Shown piece after piece: positions 1 through 8,506 of a stretch of 51,149 nucleotides of DNA (positions are counted from its first letter, which is position 1; the number at the start of each line of letters is the position of its first letter). The notes beneath the pieces are model-generated. The model was not told the origin of the DNA. It searched no databases and saw only the letters and a program-made list of their open reading frames with translations. The DNA comes from Fulvivirga imtechensis AK7 (GTDB lineage Bacteria > Bacteroidota > Bacteroidia > Cytophagales > Cyclobacteriaceae), in the NCBI RefSeq assembly GCF_000331535.1, contig NZ_AMZN01000089.1:1-51149 (forward strand), written 5' to 3'. A program made the position numbers and the translations under genes.

Positions 1-95
1 GTTACGTCCGGGATGACGGAAGTGGGGAATTGGAATAATTATCTAACTATCAGCATGTAATAAAAACTTGTCATTGGTACCCAAGGAGGGATCTA
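1..95 (-). repeat. Dispersed intergenic repeat, copy A (truncated by window start)
   Basis: Read on the minus strand, bases 72 to 1 match two other places in the window: 5816-5885 and 51030-51100, both on the plus strand. All three start with GACAAGTTTTTA and end with a GTCATCCCG..ACGTAAC block, with a divergent AT-rich middle. The similarity continues weakly to about base 95 (a GATCCCTCC stretch). No coding capacity is seen. The copy is cut by the window edge. Confidence 0.75.
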
Positions 96-360
96 TGCAG
101 ATAGGGATCAAAGCTTAGCATCTGTATTTGCCAAATTACTTTACCCACTTTTCTATTCTCAGACTTACTTTAGTTTTGTTCTCAATATATCTATACCTGC
201 TGACTTGCTGCATGGCATGTCACGGAAGTAATTGTCGAGCCAGTGAGGGGAGTCTATTTTAAAGGGAAGAAGTGCTAAGGTGAATAGATATCTTCCTACA
301 GTCGAGATGACCACGCGATGAAGGGATGAGTTTTCAATAATTGTATCTTTTTACAGAGGC
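96..360. other. Non-coding stretch downstream of surE
   Basis: No start codon with a credible reading frame, no strong hairpin with a T-run and no RNA gene is recognisable here. It lies between repeat copy A and the surE stop codon. I see nothing further in it. Confidence 0.4.
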
Positions 361-1131
361 TCAAATCTCCCATTCATCATTGAGCAAACTGATAGCATGA
401 TGTGCTGTAAGGTCAAACTGGCAAGGCACCACAGAAACGTAGTTATTGGCGATGGACCATTCGTCATTATCTTCTCCTTTATCGAAATTAACAAAATTGC
501 CAGCCAGCCAAAAATACCTTCTACCTCGTGGGTCATAACGCTGATCAAATTCTTCCTGCCATTTTGCCCTGGCCTGTCTGCATATCTTAATACCCTTTAT
601 CTTTTCCTTTTGTTTAGCCGGGAAATTGACATTCAATGCAACTCCCTTCGCCAGGCCTTTTTTTAGTACTGTTTCTGCTATTTTCTTAATATGCTCTCTG
701 GTATGGTTAAAATCAGCATCAGAGGAATAATCACAAAGAGAGAAGCCAATAGCAGGCATACCCTCAATGGCTGCTTCAATGGCTGCTGACATAGTACCAG
801 AGTAGAGTACGCTTATTGAGGTATTGCTACCATGATTAATACCACTAACCACCAGGTCAGGTCTGCGGTCCCTCAACACAAAATGTTTGGCAATTTTCAC
901 ACAATCAGCCGGGGTGCCGGAGCATTCATAGGCAGTTACATCGCCAAATATATCTGTTTCCTCCAGGCGAAGGGTATTTCCAATAGTGATAGCATGCCCC
1001 ATCCCGGATTGAGGGCCATCGGGCGCTACAACTATTACCTCACCCAATTCTTTCATCACCTCTACTAAAGTGCGGATTCCTTTAGAAGAAATACCATCAT
1101 CATTTGATACCAGGATCAGTGGTTTTTTCAT
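361..1131 (-). CDS. surE: 5'/3'-nucleotidase SurE
   Basis: 256 residues, the normal SurE length. SurE is a metal-dependent phosphatase that dephosphorylates nucleoside 5'- and 3'-monophosphates in the cytoplasm. The N-terminus carries the family motif with two metal-binding aspartates (LVSNDDG, residues about 7-13), then GPQSGMGHAIT, the SGINHG segment near residue 96 and YSGTMSAA near residue 110. The ATG start at 1131 is 18 nt after the stop of the small exported protein upstream. It is the last gene of a minus-strand run with ribBA. No terminator is obvious downstream. Confidence 0.96.
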   Translation of the reverse strand: MKKPLILVSNDDGISSKGIRTLVEVMKELGEVIVVAPDGPQSGMGHAITIGNTLRLEETDIFGDVTAYECSGTPADCVKIAKHFVLRDRRPDLVVSGINHGSNTSISVLYSGTMSAAIEAAIEGMPAIGFSLCDYSSDADFNHTREHIKKIAETVLKKGLAKGVALNVNFPAKQKEKIKGIKICRQARAKWQEEFDQRYDPRGRRYFWLAGNFVNFDKGEDNDEWSIANNYVSVVPCQFDLTAHHAISLLNDEWEI

Positions 1132-1149
1132 TTCTGGTCTAAAATATGT

Positions 1150-1764
1150 TTATTCAAAAAGAGAATTATAATAAGCGACAGTTTTCATCAGGTCCGGGCG
1201 CTTATCTGTTCGGATCTTATTGGCTTTTATAAATTTCTTTATCTCACCCGACTTTTTATTCATGATCCAGATAAGATCTTTCTTTTTACCTGAAAACTGA
1301 TGTATGGTGCCATCAGACTTTAAAAAATAATGGGTATGCACCAATACCATGCGTGTGTATGACCCAGCCATAGAGTAGGGATAGTTACTCACCTGATACT
1401 CAACAGACTCACGACTTAGTACGCTCAATTCCTTGCCCTGAAGAAGTACTTCAAAGATAACGGGCGCCTTATAATTATTTTTAATCCCATAAGGAAGTAC
1501 ATAGAACTGCCGGTAACGATTGGAAAGGTTATCAAAGATCTCGAAGAAAAAAAGCTTTCTGGCCGTATATGTTTTTATAGTCTTTTGATCATGGCTAAAC
1601 TGTACCAGGTCGGTCTCAAGGTTATACTTTACTTGTCCTTTCAGTGTATCTCCTTCCAAAAGGACTACCTTGCCATCATGCCACACTTCTGAGGGAAAAG
1701 TTTGCGCTGAGGCAAGCCCATAGCTAAAACATATCGCCAAAAAGAAAAATAAAAGTTTCTTCAC
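1150..1764 (-). CDS. Small exported protein of unknown function
   Basis: 204 residues. The first about 20 residues are a clear Sec signal peptide (KKLLFFFLAICFSYGLASA, cleavage likely after ASA). The mature part is beta-rich and basic at the C-terminus, with DGKVVLLEGDTLKGQVKYN near the front, a pattern common in Bacteroidota periplasmic proteins of unknown role. The start codon is GTG at 1764, only 3 nt after the ribBA stop, so translation is probably coupled to ribBA. surE follows after 18 nt. I do not recognise a named family and infer no function beyond an envelope location. Confidence 0.8.
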   Translation of the reverse strand: MKKLLFFFLAICFSYGLASAQTFPSEVWHDGKVVLLEGDTLKGQVKYNLETDLVQFSHDQKTIKTYTARKLFFFEIFDNLSNRYRQFYVLPYGIKNNYKAPVIFEVLLQGKELSVLSRESVEYQVSNYPYSMAGSYTRMVLVHTHYFLKSDGTIHQFSGKKKDLIWIMNKKSGEIKKFIKANKIRTDKRPDLMKTVAYYNSLFE

Positions 1765-1767
1765 TCG

Positions 1768-2997
1768 TTAACCTTTGTCTTTTAATATTTGGTGGCCCAT
1801 CTTATCACGCTTGGTCATCAGATAGCTTTGGTTATGTTGATTGGGCACCATTTCTATTGCCACATTCTCCACTATTTCTAACCCGTAGCCGATGAGTCCG
1901 ACACGTTTTTTAGGATTATTAGAGATCAATCTGATCTTATGAATATTCAGGTCCCTCAAAATCTGTGCCCCGATACCGTAGTCACGCTGATCCATTTCAA
2001 AGCCCAGTTTCAGATTAGCTTCTACTGTATCCAGACCTTCTTCCTGTAATTTATAAGCCTTTAATTTATTTACCAAGCCAATTCCTCTTCCTTCCTGGTT
2101 CATATAGAGAACCACTCCTTTTCCTTCCTTCTCCACCATTTGCATGGCACCATGTAGCTGGCCCCCGCAGTCGCATCGGCATGAGCCGAATATATCACCT
2201 GTTACGCATGAGGAATGTACCCTTACGAGCACCGGCTCATCCGGTTTCCACTCGCCTTTTATCAATGCCAAATGGTTATCTCCGGTATTGGTCTGCTCAT
2301 AAGCCACCAACTTGAAGTCCCCGTATTCTGTAGGCATATGTACATTCTCAACCTTCCTTTGGATAAGGCTTTCCTTCTCTATACGATATTGTATCAGATC
2401 CTGGATGGAAACCAGCTTCAGATCAAAACGCTTAGCCACATGAACAAGATCAGGGAGCCTGGCCATGGAACCATCTTCATTCATGATCTCAACAAGTACC
2501 CCGGCAGGCCTGAACCCCGCCAATCTGGCAAAGTCTATAGCTGCTTCGGTATGTCCGGCCCTTCTTAGCACTCCTCCCCTTTTAGCTTTCAAAGGAAAAA
2601 TATGTCCGGGCTTGCCCAGCTCCTCAGGGTTAGTTTCAGGATCGGCCAATGCTTTTATAGTCTTAAAACGATCGTGGGCAGATATTCCTGTGGTGCAACC
2701 ATGACCGATCAGGTCTACAGAGACAGTAAATGGGGTCTCAAAGGTGGCTGTATTCCTGCCAACCATTAGTTCTAACCCCAGTTCTTCACAGCGATCTTCT
2801 ACTAACGGCACGCAAATAAGACCACGGCCGTGGGTAGCCATAAAGTTGACAATCTCAGGAGTAATACATTCTGCTGCACAGATGAAGTCTCCTTCATTCT
2901 CCCTGTCTTCATCATCAACAACGATAATAACCTTACCGTTTTTCACATCTTCAAGGGCTTCCTCGATAGTATTGAGCTTAATTTTTTCCTGACTCAT
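1768..2997 (-). CDS. ribBA: Bifunctional RibBA: 3,4-DHBP synthase / GTP cyclohydrolase II
   Basis: Catalyses two entry steps of riboflavin synthesis: ribulose 5-phosphate to 3,4-dihydroxy-2-butanone 4-phosphate (N-terminal half) and GTP to the diamino-pyrimidine precursor (C-terminal half). The first half shows [21 protein letters not shown] and [14 protein letters not shown]. The second half, from about residue 205, has the zinc-binding cysteines in [17 protein letters not shown] and the EGRGIGL loop. I place the start at the ATG at 2997 (MSQEKIKL). A seven-codon extension to 3018 is possible but starts without family similarity. It is 409 residues, the usual size. There is no recognisable FMN riboswitch in the 176 nt upstream. 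Confidence 0.96.
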   Translation of the reverse strand: MSQEKIKLNTIEEALEDVKNGKVIIVVDDEDRENEGDFICAAECITPEIVNFMATHGRGLICVPLVEDRCEELGLELMVGRNTATFETPFTVSVDLIGHGCTTGISAHDRFKTIKALADPETNPEELGKPGHIFPLKAKRGGVLRRAGHTEAAIDFARLAGFRPAGVLVEIMNEDGSMARLPDLVHVAKRFDLKLVSIQDLIQYRIEKESLIQRKVENVHMPTEYGDFKLVAYEQTNTGDNHLALIKGEWKPDEPVLVRVHSSCVTGDIFGSCRCDCGGQLHGAMQMVEKEGKGVVLYMNQEGRGIGLVNKLKAYKLQEEGLDTVEANLKLGFEMDQRDYGIGAQILRDLNIHKIRLISNNPKKRVGLIGYGLEIVENVAIEMVPNQHNQSYLMTKRDKMGHQILKDKG

Positions 2998-3173
2998 GAA
3001 TGCTAGTAGTTTGGGCAAAAATAGGTCAATTTAGACCAGTAAAAAAATTTTCTTCTTCATCAACAAATATTAATCAGTACGTTCAGAAGTGGAAGCAAGT
3101 TGCCTCAAATACTGTCAACCATAACTTATACCTACATGCCAATTTTAAAGTATGTCAGAATAACCGACCTCAA

Positions 3174-4394
3174 TCAGTCAAACTTGATACTTTTGATGGG
3201 ATTAATTCGTGCTATTATTATGGTTGGGATAAGGATGATCAGGCTCACCACAATAAAAGTGAGTAAATTGAGCCCCAATACCACCTGCCAGTCCCACCCA
3301 ATAGGAACATAGCTCATGTAGTAATCGTGCGGATTAAGGGGTATTACCTTAAACTGATACTGAATATAACAAAGCCCAAGTCCCAACAAATTGCCGATAA
3401 GCAATCCTTTCAGGATGAGCTGTATCCCATTATATGAAAATATACTTCGGATCAGCCTGTTATTGGCTCCAAACGATTTTAATAATCCTATCATTTGTGT
3501 GCGCTCCATAATGAGGATGAGGATAATAGAGATCATATTCACACAAACAACAAAAAGAATGATACCCAGAAATATATTTACCTGTCTGCTGATCAAATGC
3601 AACCAGTCAAATACCTGTACATATTTCTCTCTCACCGGCTCTACGTAAAAATCATAATCAACGATTTCTTCCAGCATTTGTTCGGCCTCACCGATTTTAT
3701 TGGCATTGCTTATAAACACTTCCATGCCTCCGGCAATACTATCAGACCAATTGTTGAGTCGCTGGATCAGGCGAATGTCTCCGATAATGAATTTAGCATC
3801 GTAATATTCAGACAGATTGGTTTCATAAATGCCCACCACCTCTAATTTCCTTACCCGGGGTGGGTTTTGGAAAAAATGAACGATAACATCATCTCCAATG
3901 CTTAGTCTGAGCTTGTTGGCTATCGTACGGCTTAACAGCACCTCTTTTGAATATGTGCTGTCCTCAAAGGATATGAACCTGCCCTCAACAAGGCTGGTTT
4001 TAAATTTTTGCTGGTCAAATCTCTTACTGACGCCCTTAAAGATAATTCCCAAAACCTCTTCCTCCGTTTTGATCAAGCCGGCTTTATGACTAAACTCCTG
4101 TACATGTTTCACAAAGCCGTAGCTCTCATAATTATTGTAGAGTTCGTTGTCAAGAGAAATAGGCGACTCTTCATATGAATTACCCATGGTGTATTTAGTA
4201 ATCTGGATATGAGAGCTAAAATTGTAGATCTTATCGGAAACCGTATTCTGAAATCCTTTCAGGATCAGGAAAGAGACGATCATAACAGCAAGTCCTATCC
4301 CAATACTGCCAATTGCTATTTTATGTATGGTCGAAGAAAAGCTGTTACCACTTTGGCTGGTAATTCTTTTGGATATAAAATAAGATAGGTTCAA
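3174..4394 (-). CDS. ABC transporter permease, LolC/E-like (FtsX family)
   Basis: 406 residues with the classic MacB/LolCE layout: one transmembrane segment near residues 25-48, a long periplasmic domain, then three membrane segments at about 275-300, 325-350 and 372-395. The N-terminal NLSYFISKRI is typical of Bacteroidota LolE-like permeases, which move lipoproteins or envelope lipids with an ATPase partner. No ATPase gene is adjacent. The start codon must be TTG at 4394: the in-frame codons upstream run straight into a stop, and no ATG occurs before the first membrane segment. It is divergent from the NamZ-like gene, with 55 nt between the starts. Confidence 0.88.
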   Translation of the reverse strand: MNLSYFISKRITSQSGNSFSSTIHKIAIGSIGIGLAVMIVSFLILKGFQNTVSDKIYNFSSHIQITKYTMGNSYEESPISLDNELYNNYESYGFVKHVQEFSHKAGLIKTEEEVLGIIFKGVSKRFDQQKFKTSLVEGRFISFEDSTYSKEVLLSRTIANKLRLSIGDDVIVHFFQNPPRVRKLEVVGIYETNLSEYYDAKFIIGDIRLIQRLNNWSDSIAGGMEVFISNANKIGEAEQMLEEIVDYDFYVEPVREKYVQVFDWLHLISRQVNIFLGIILFVVCVNMISIILILIMERTQMIGLLKSFGANNRLIRSIFSYNGIQLILKGLLIGNLLGLGLCYIQYQFKVIPLNPHDYYMSYVPIGWDWQVVLGLNLLTFIVVSLIILIPTIIIARINPIKSIKFD

Positions 4395-4449
4395 GAATAT
4401 CGTTTAAATTTATGTACTCTTATTACAACGCAAATTAAAGAATTAACAG

Positions 4450-5610
4450 TTGAACAGGCTTATTTTATTCATATCATTTTATTTATTCTTTTCCTCATGC
4501 AGCATCAGCCAGCCGGAAGATCCTCAGTTGCTACTGACAGGAGCAGAGCAAACGAATGAATATTTGCCTATGTTAAAGGGTAAGAAAATAGGTATGGTGG
4601 TGAACCACACTTCTGTGATAGGAAAAACTCACCTGGTGGATTCGCTCCTCAGTCTTGACATAAGAATTCAGAAAGTATTCGCCCCGGAGCATGGCTTTAG
4701 AGGTGATGCCGATGCCGGAGAAAAAGTGAAAGATGGAATAGATATAGCCACGCAATTGCCCATTATTTCTCTTTATGGCAATAACAAAAAACCCTCAGTG
4801 GAGCAGCTTCAGGGAATCGATCTGGTGATCTTCGATATCCAGGATGTTGGCACCAGGTTCTATACCTATATCAGCACTATGCATTATGTAATGGAAGCTT
4901 GCGCGGAAAATGATATTAAAATGCTCATCCTCGACAGACCTAACCCCAATGGCATGTATGTGGATGGTCCCGTGTTAAAACCCGAATTCCAGTCTTTCGT
5001 AGGATTACACCCGATACCAATCCTGCATGGATTGACAGTGGGTGAACTCGCTCAGATGATCAACGGAGAAGGATGGTTAAATAATAGCATCAAGTGTGAT
5101 TTGAAGGTCATCCCTGTTAAGAATTACAGCCATGATGAAGATTATTCGCTACCGGTAAAACCCTCTCCTAACTTACCCAATGGCCTGTCTGTAAAAATGT
5201 ACCCTTCGCTGTGTCTTTTCGAAGGCACCGTGATCAGTGTTGGTAGGGGCACTTACAAACCCTTTCAACAGATCGGTCATCCGCAGTTTACAGATATGGC
5301 ACACCAGTTTACTCCGAAAAGCATCGATGGCATGTCCAAATATCCGCCTTATGAAGGGCAAACCTGCTACGGGATTAGTTTTGAGGATACCGATTTCGAA
5401 GGAGGATTCACGCTGAAATACATCATTGACTTCTACAAAAAGTATGGGGGGGAGGATTACTTCAATAACTTTTTTGACAAACTGGCTGGTACTGATCAAT
5501 TAAAACAGCAGATTAAGAAAGGAATATCTGAAGAAGAGATCAGAAAAAGCTGGGCACCGGACCTGGAGCAGTATCGAAAGATGCGGGAGAAGTACCTTTT
5601 GTATGAATGA
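4450..5610 (+). CDS. DUF1343 / NamZ-type exo-beta-N-acetylmuramidase, lipoprotein
   Basis: 386 residues. The DUF1343 family includes NamZ, which removes N-acetylmuramic acid from the non-reducing ends of peptidoglycan fragments. Family signatures are present: KIGMVVNHTS near residue 45, KVFAPEHGFRGDADAGE near 75-90 (with the conserved Glu-His), FDIQDVGTRFYTY and RPNPNG. The N-terminus is a lipoprotein signal ending in FFSSC, so the protein is membrane anchored on the outside of the inner membrane. The start codon is TTG at 4450, the only start in frame ahead of the signal peptide. It stands alone on the plus strand. Its likely substrate fits the peptidoglycan-related locus at 8.5-20.4 kb. Confidence 0.9.
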   Translation: MNRLILFISFYLFFSSCSISQPEDPQLLLTGAEQTNEYLPMLKGKKIGMVVNHTSVIGKTHLVDSLLSLDIRIQKVFAPEHGFRGDADAGEKVKDGIDIATQLPIISLYGNNKKPSVEQLQGIDLVIFDIQDVGTRFYTYISTMHYVMEACAENDIKMLILDRPNPNGMYVDGPVLKPEFQSFVGLHPIPILHGLTVGELAQMINGEGWLNNSIKCDLKVIPVKNYSHDEDYSLPVKPSPNLPNGLSVKMYPSLCLFEGTVISVGRGTYKPFQQIGHPQFTDMAHQFTPKSIDGMSKYPPYEGQTCYGISFEDTDFEGGFTLKYIIDFYKKYGGEDYFNNFFDKLAGTDQLKQQIKKGISEEEIRKSWAPDLEQYRKMREKYLLYE

Positions 5611-6171
5611 TAGATCAATCGGCGGTAGGCAGAGGTAGTAGGCAAAGCTCCAGTAAAATATCATCATTGCGAGCTTGTAAATTTGGAAAAAATCCAAACC
5701 CAGAGTTGAAAATGCCATGAAAATTAACAAAACGGGTCATTCCGGGGAACGAGGAATCTTACCAAGTCCGTGGACGTACCTTCTAAATTAGTAAGATCCT
5801 TCCTGCGTCAAGGATGACAAGTTTTTATTACACGCTGATAGTCAACTGATTATTCAATTTATAACTCCGTCATCCCGGACGTAACGCAGTGAAGATCCGG
5901 GATCTCCTCGCTACTGGCGGTGTCCGGGCTTCAGCTTCTGCCATGGATCAGGGGATCCTGAATATTTTCTTCGCTGCTCTACGAAAATTTCAGGATGACG
6001 CGATTAGTTGCGATCTCTGTTTCCTCAGTTTCTTCTGTCGTAAATGATGGCAGCATAGTGTCATTATCCACAAAATCAACTGAAAGTTGTTGGATGCCTT
6101 AGGATGACTTTGGGAAGAGGGAGCACATACTGATAGATTGAGTCGTCACTTTGGGAAAGCCAATTAAATTG
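5611..6171. other. Gene-free interval with repeats
   Basis: No credible reading frame. It contains repeat copy B (5736-5885), a second GTCATCC-type block leading into GATCCGGGATCTCC, and a 17-nt word at 5947-5963 (ATCAGGGGATCCTGAAT) that recurs exactly, inverted, at 7222-7238. The region 5615-5650 also has a short direct repetition of GTAGGCA words. Confidence 0.6.
5736..5885 (+). repeat. Dispersed intergenic repeat, copy B
   Basis: About 150 bp, colinear with copy C at 50949-51100. Shared landmarks in the same order and almost the same spacing are GTCATT, a GAATC(C/T)TAC block, GTAAGATCC, GACAAGTTTTTA and GTCATCCCG-ACGTAAC. From the first GTCATT to GACAAG is 80 nt here and 81 nt in copy C. 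The end-half is shared with copy A at the window start. Confidence 0.8.
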
Positions 6172-6202
6172 TTTGCAAAAAGAATAAAACCGCTAATCTT
6201 TG
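6172..6202 (+). promoter_or_regulatory. Candidate Bacteroidota promoter for fmt
   Basis: TTTG at 6172-6175 is followed after 18 nt by TAATCTTTG at 6194-6202. This resembles the Bacteroidota TTTG / TAnnTTTG arrangement, with one extra base in the -7 box. It would give a leader of about 15 nt before the ATG at 6224. Confidence 0.5.
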
Positions 6203-6223
6203 CAGCTCATCAACCATGAGAGC

Positions 6224-7150
6224 ATGAAGGACCTGCGAATAATCTATATGGGCACACCGGATTTTGCCGTGCCGTCCCTGGAAATACTTATTGAAAATGG
6301 TTTTAATGTTGTTGCAGCGATCACCGCTCCTGACAAGCCAAAGGGTCGGGGACAAAAAGTGGCCATCTCTCCTGTTAAAGATTGTGCTGTAAAACATAAC
6401 ATCCCGGTCCTACAGCCAACGAATCTGAAATCGCCCGAGTTTATTAATGAACTGAGAAGCTACAATGCTAGTCTGCAAATCGTTGTAGCCTTTCGTATGC
6501 TTCCTGAGGCAGTCTGGAATATGCCGGAGATCGGCACTTTTAATCTTCATGCTTCCCTGCTACCGCAATACAGAGGCGCTGCTCCCATCAACTGGGCCAT
6601 TATCAATGGTGAAAAAGAAACGGGGGTCACCACTTTCTTTCTGAAGCACGAGATTGATACGGGAAAGATCATCTTCCAGGAAAGGGAACCGATCAGAGAG
6701 GATGATACAGTCGGAGACCTGTATGCCAGGCTGATGCAAAAAGGTGCAAAACTGGTGCTGAAAACGGTGCAAGCCATCCAGCGAGGCGATTACCCCCAGA
6801 TGGATCAGAATGAAGACCAGGAGCTAAAATCCGCACCAAAGATATTCCGGGAAACCTGCCAGATCAACTGGAATCAGCCAACCGACAAGATATATAATTT
6901 TATCCGGGGTCTTTCTCCTTATCCTGCAGCATGGACTGAAATCAACGGCAAAAACCTGAAGCTCTACCTGGTAAAGAAGCTGGCAATGAATAATGAATTA
7001 AAAGCTCTCTCTCCCGGTGACTATGCCTCTGATGGTAAAAAATACCTGCATTTCCACACGCAGGATGGAGGTATTGATGTAAAGGAGCTTCAGATCGAAG
7101 GAAAGAGAAAAATGGATATTGAGGAGTTTTTAAGGGGAAATAAAGTATAA
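6224..7150 (+). CDS. fmt: Methionyl-tRNA formyltransferase
   Basis: 308 residues. Transfers a formyl group from 10-formyl-tetrahydrofolate to Met-tRNA(fMet) in the cytoplasm. The N-terminal formyltransferase domain has RIIYMGTPDFAV at the start, KPKGRGQK, the NLHASLLPQYRGAAPI catalytic segment (Asn-His) near residue 105, and HEIDTGKI. The C-terminal tRNA-binding domain begins near residue 205 (FIRGLSPYPAAWT). I choose the ATG at 6224 because MKDLRIIYMG matches the family N-terminus; the TTG at 6200 would add a tail with no similarity and would overlap the putative -7 box. It ends at the bidirectional terminator shared with pdeM. Confidence 0.97.
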   Translation: MKDLRIIYMGTPDFAVPSLEILIENGFNVVAAITAPDKPKGRGQKVAISPVKDCAVKHNIPVLQPTNLKSPEFINELRSYNASLQIVVAFRMLPEAVWNMPEIGTFNLHASLLPQYRGAAPINWAIINGEKETGVTTFFLKHEIDTGKIIFQEREPIREDDTVGDLYARLMQKGAKLVLKTVQAIQRGDYPQMDQNEDQELKSAPKIFRETCQINWNQPTDKIYNFIRGLSPYPAAWTEINGKNLKLYLVKKLAMNNELKALSPGDYASDGKKYLHFHTQDGGIDVKELQIEGKRKMDIEEFLRGNKV

Positions 7151-7176
7151 TATTTAACTGCTGAGCGAGCAGAGAA

Positions 7177-7310
7177 AAAGAGGGGGTCTTAAAAGTCGCC
7201 TTCTGACGTCCCCTGAACTTGATTCAGGATCCCCTGATTAGTTTCTGCTCATTTCCAGGGGATTCCAAATCAAGTTTGGAATAACGACTGACTTTTAAGC
7301 CCCCCTCTTT
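7177..7310. terminator. Bidirectional terminator between fmt and pdeM
   Basis: Two 21-nt arms, 7177-7197 and 7290-7310, are complementary with one mismatch. They carry AAAGAGGGGG on the left and CCCCCTCTTT on the right, so either transcript would end in a GC-rich stem followed by U-rich sequence. Inside the loop are two smaller hairpins: CTGAA-CTTGA-TTCAG at 7213-7227 and ATTCCAAA..TTTGGAAT at 7262-7282. The genes converge here, and the right arm reaches the pdeM stop codon. Confidence 0.75.
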
Positions 7311-7954
7311 TAGAGTTTTATCACCTTCCCTTCCACAATAACAAAAACCTGGTCGTTCGCTAACGGTTTGATCATATGCATCCCTGTAAACTCTCCGAAA
7401 GCAGGTAACAATGCCTGTTGAGCTCCGAAGTAGAAGCATGGAAGCCGTAGTCCCTGCCTTCCTTTACCGCGCAGCTTCACACCAGGGTGAATATGCCCTG
7501 CAATATTATATTTTCCAGCAGGAACAGCCTCTAACGGCTCGTGAGATAAAATAAAATCGTCAATACATATCGGCTCGTTATGGACAACGAGTTGATGCTT
7601 CTGGTACTGATAGTCGCTCATGATATCATGGTTGCCCTGCACCAGTTCAAAAGAGATAGCCGGGAAATATCTTAATACCTGACCAAAAACTTCCCACTCG
7701 GGATTATAATGGCTATGAAAGAGGTCGCCCATAAACATCACCCGCTCCGGATTGATGCACTGCAACAGCGCTATCAGTCTCTCAATATTCTCGTCATTAG
7801 GTTTATGTGGAACCGGAATTCCGGACCTGCGGAAGTGATTGATCTTGCCCAGGTGCATGTCGGAGATCAAAAGAATTCTCAATGACTCCCAAAATACCGC
7901 TTTCTCCGGAAAAAGCACCAGTTTTTTATCTCCAACAAAAAATTCTTCGATCAC
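7310..7954 (-). CDS. pdeM: Ligase-associated DNA damage response endonuclease PdeM
   Basis: 214 residues. A calcineurin-like metallophosphoesterase of the PdeM type, usually encoded beside an Lhr-like helicase, ATP-dependent ligase and MBL-fold exonuclease. Metal motifs are in order: LISDMHLGK (residues 28-36), FMGDLFHSHYN, VQGNHD, LSHEP and IAGHIHPG. The N-terminal region with FRRSGIPVPH is typical of this subgroup. The start is GTG at 7954; no in-frame ATG exists before the upstream stop, although the codons just upstream also read like protein. Its three partners are all in this window (helicase 22.4 kb, ligase and exonuclease 36.7-39.3 kb) but not adjacent. Confidence 0.9.
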   Translation of the reverse strand: MIEEFFVGDKKLVLFPEKAVFWESLRILLISDMHLGKINHFRRSGIPVPHKPNDENIERLIALLQCINPERVMFMGDLFHSHYNPEWEVFGQVLRYFPAISFELVQGNHDIMSDYQYQKHQLVVHNEPICIDDFILSHEPLEAVPAGKYNIAGHIHPGVKLRGKGRQGLRLPCFYFGAQQALLPAFGEFTGMHMIKPLANDQVFVIVEGKVIKL

Positions 7955-8019
7955 TCGTTTGAATAGCTCAGATATTTCTTCCTCAAATTAACCGAAAAAG
8001 AAATACATCTCAAGATCGT

Positions 8020-8316
8020 TTAAGCGTTTTGATCTATCACTGCTTTCAACTGGTTAGTAGGCACTACTCCTGACTGCCTCCACTTCACCTGGCCATTTTT
8101 GAAAAGCATCAATGTTGGCACTCCACGAACACCAAAAGCAGCCGCAGCCTGCTGATTTTTATCGACATCCACTTTTATGATCTTGGCTTTATCGCCTATA
8201 GCAGCTTTCAATTCGTCCAATATGGGCGCCATCATCTGACACGGCCCACACCATGTGGCAAAAAAATCTACCAGCACCGGCTTGTCTCCATTGATCAATT
8301 CCTGAAATTTTGACAT
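8020..8316 (-). CDS. trxA: Thioredoxin
   Basis: 98 residues, slightly shorter than E. coli TrxA. A small cytoplasmic dithiol-disulfide oxidoreductase. The active site WCGPC lies at residues 22-26 after DFFATW, and the cis-proline loop is [10 protein letters not shown] near residue 70. There is no signal peptide. The ATG at 8316 is the only sensible start. A TAAATTTG -7-like box is 29 nt upstream. The gene is separated from the epimerase by a 190-nt region with a long inverted repeat. Confidence 0.95.
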   Translation of the reverse strand: MSKFQELINGDKPVLVDFFATWCGPCQMMAPILDELKAAIGDKAKIIKVDVDKNQQAAAAFGVRGVPTLMLFKNGQVKWRQSGVVPTNQLKAVIDQNA

Positions 8317-8345
8317 ATCAATTCTTTGTTAATTTTAACTATTAA

Positions 8346-8353
8346 CAAATTTA
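8346..8353 (-). promoter_or_regulatory. Candidate -7 box for thioredoxin
   Basis: On the minus strand the sequence reads TAAATTTG, an exact match to the Bacteroidota TAnnTTTG box. It would place the transcription start about 20-25 nt before the ATG. No clear -33 TTG is seen at the usual spacing. Confidence 0.4.
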
Positions 8354-8393
8354 ACAATAGAATGCCCCCCGAAGTGTGACTTTAGTTACAATC

Positions 8394-8505
8394 GTTAGTA
8401 GTTAGTCCTGGGTCATTAGTCTTGAGTACTGGGCCTCAAATATTGAGAAGATACACAATACCTTTCTTTTTTACTCAAGACTAATGACTAACTACTCACG
8501 GCTAA
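8394..8505. repeat. Long inverted repeat between epimerase and thioredoxin
   Basis: GTCATTAGTCTTGAGTA at 8412-8428 is matched exactly in inverted orientation at 8472-8488. The arms extend outward through GTTAGTAGTTAGT (8394) and ACTAACTACTCACGGCTAAC (to 8505), with a small gap in one arm. The loop is about 43 nt. It sits 1 nt from the epimerase stop and could cap that transcript, but no T-run follows. Related words occur at 9602-9702 and at 39690-39795. Confidence 0.75.
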
Positions 8506-8506
8506 C

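Noticed and set aside
2215-2568. Long open frame on the plus strand inside ribBA
   Set aside because: It is a shadow of ribBA, which has all catalytic motifs on the other strand; its translation shows no domain and odd composition.
2998-3173. FMN riboswitch upstream of ribBA
   Set aside because: The conserved RFN helices and motifs were not found in the 176 nt before the ribBA start.
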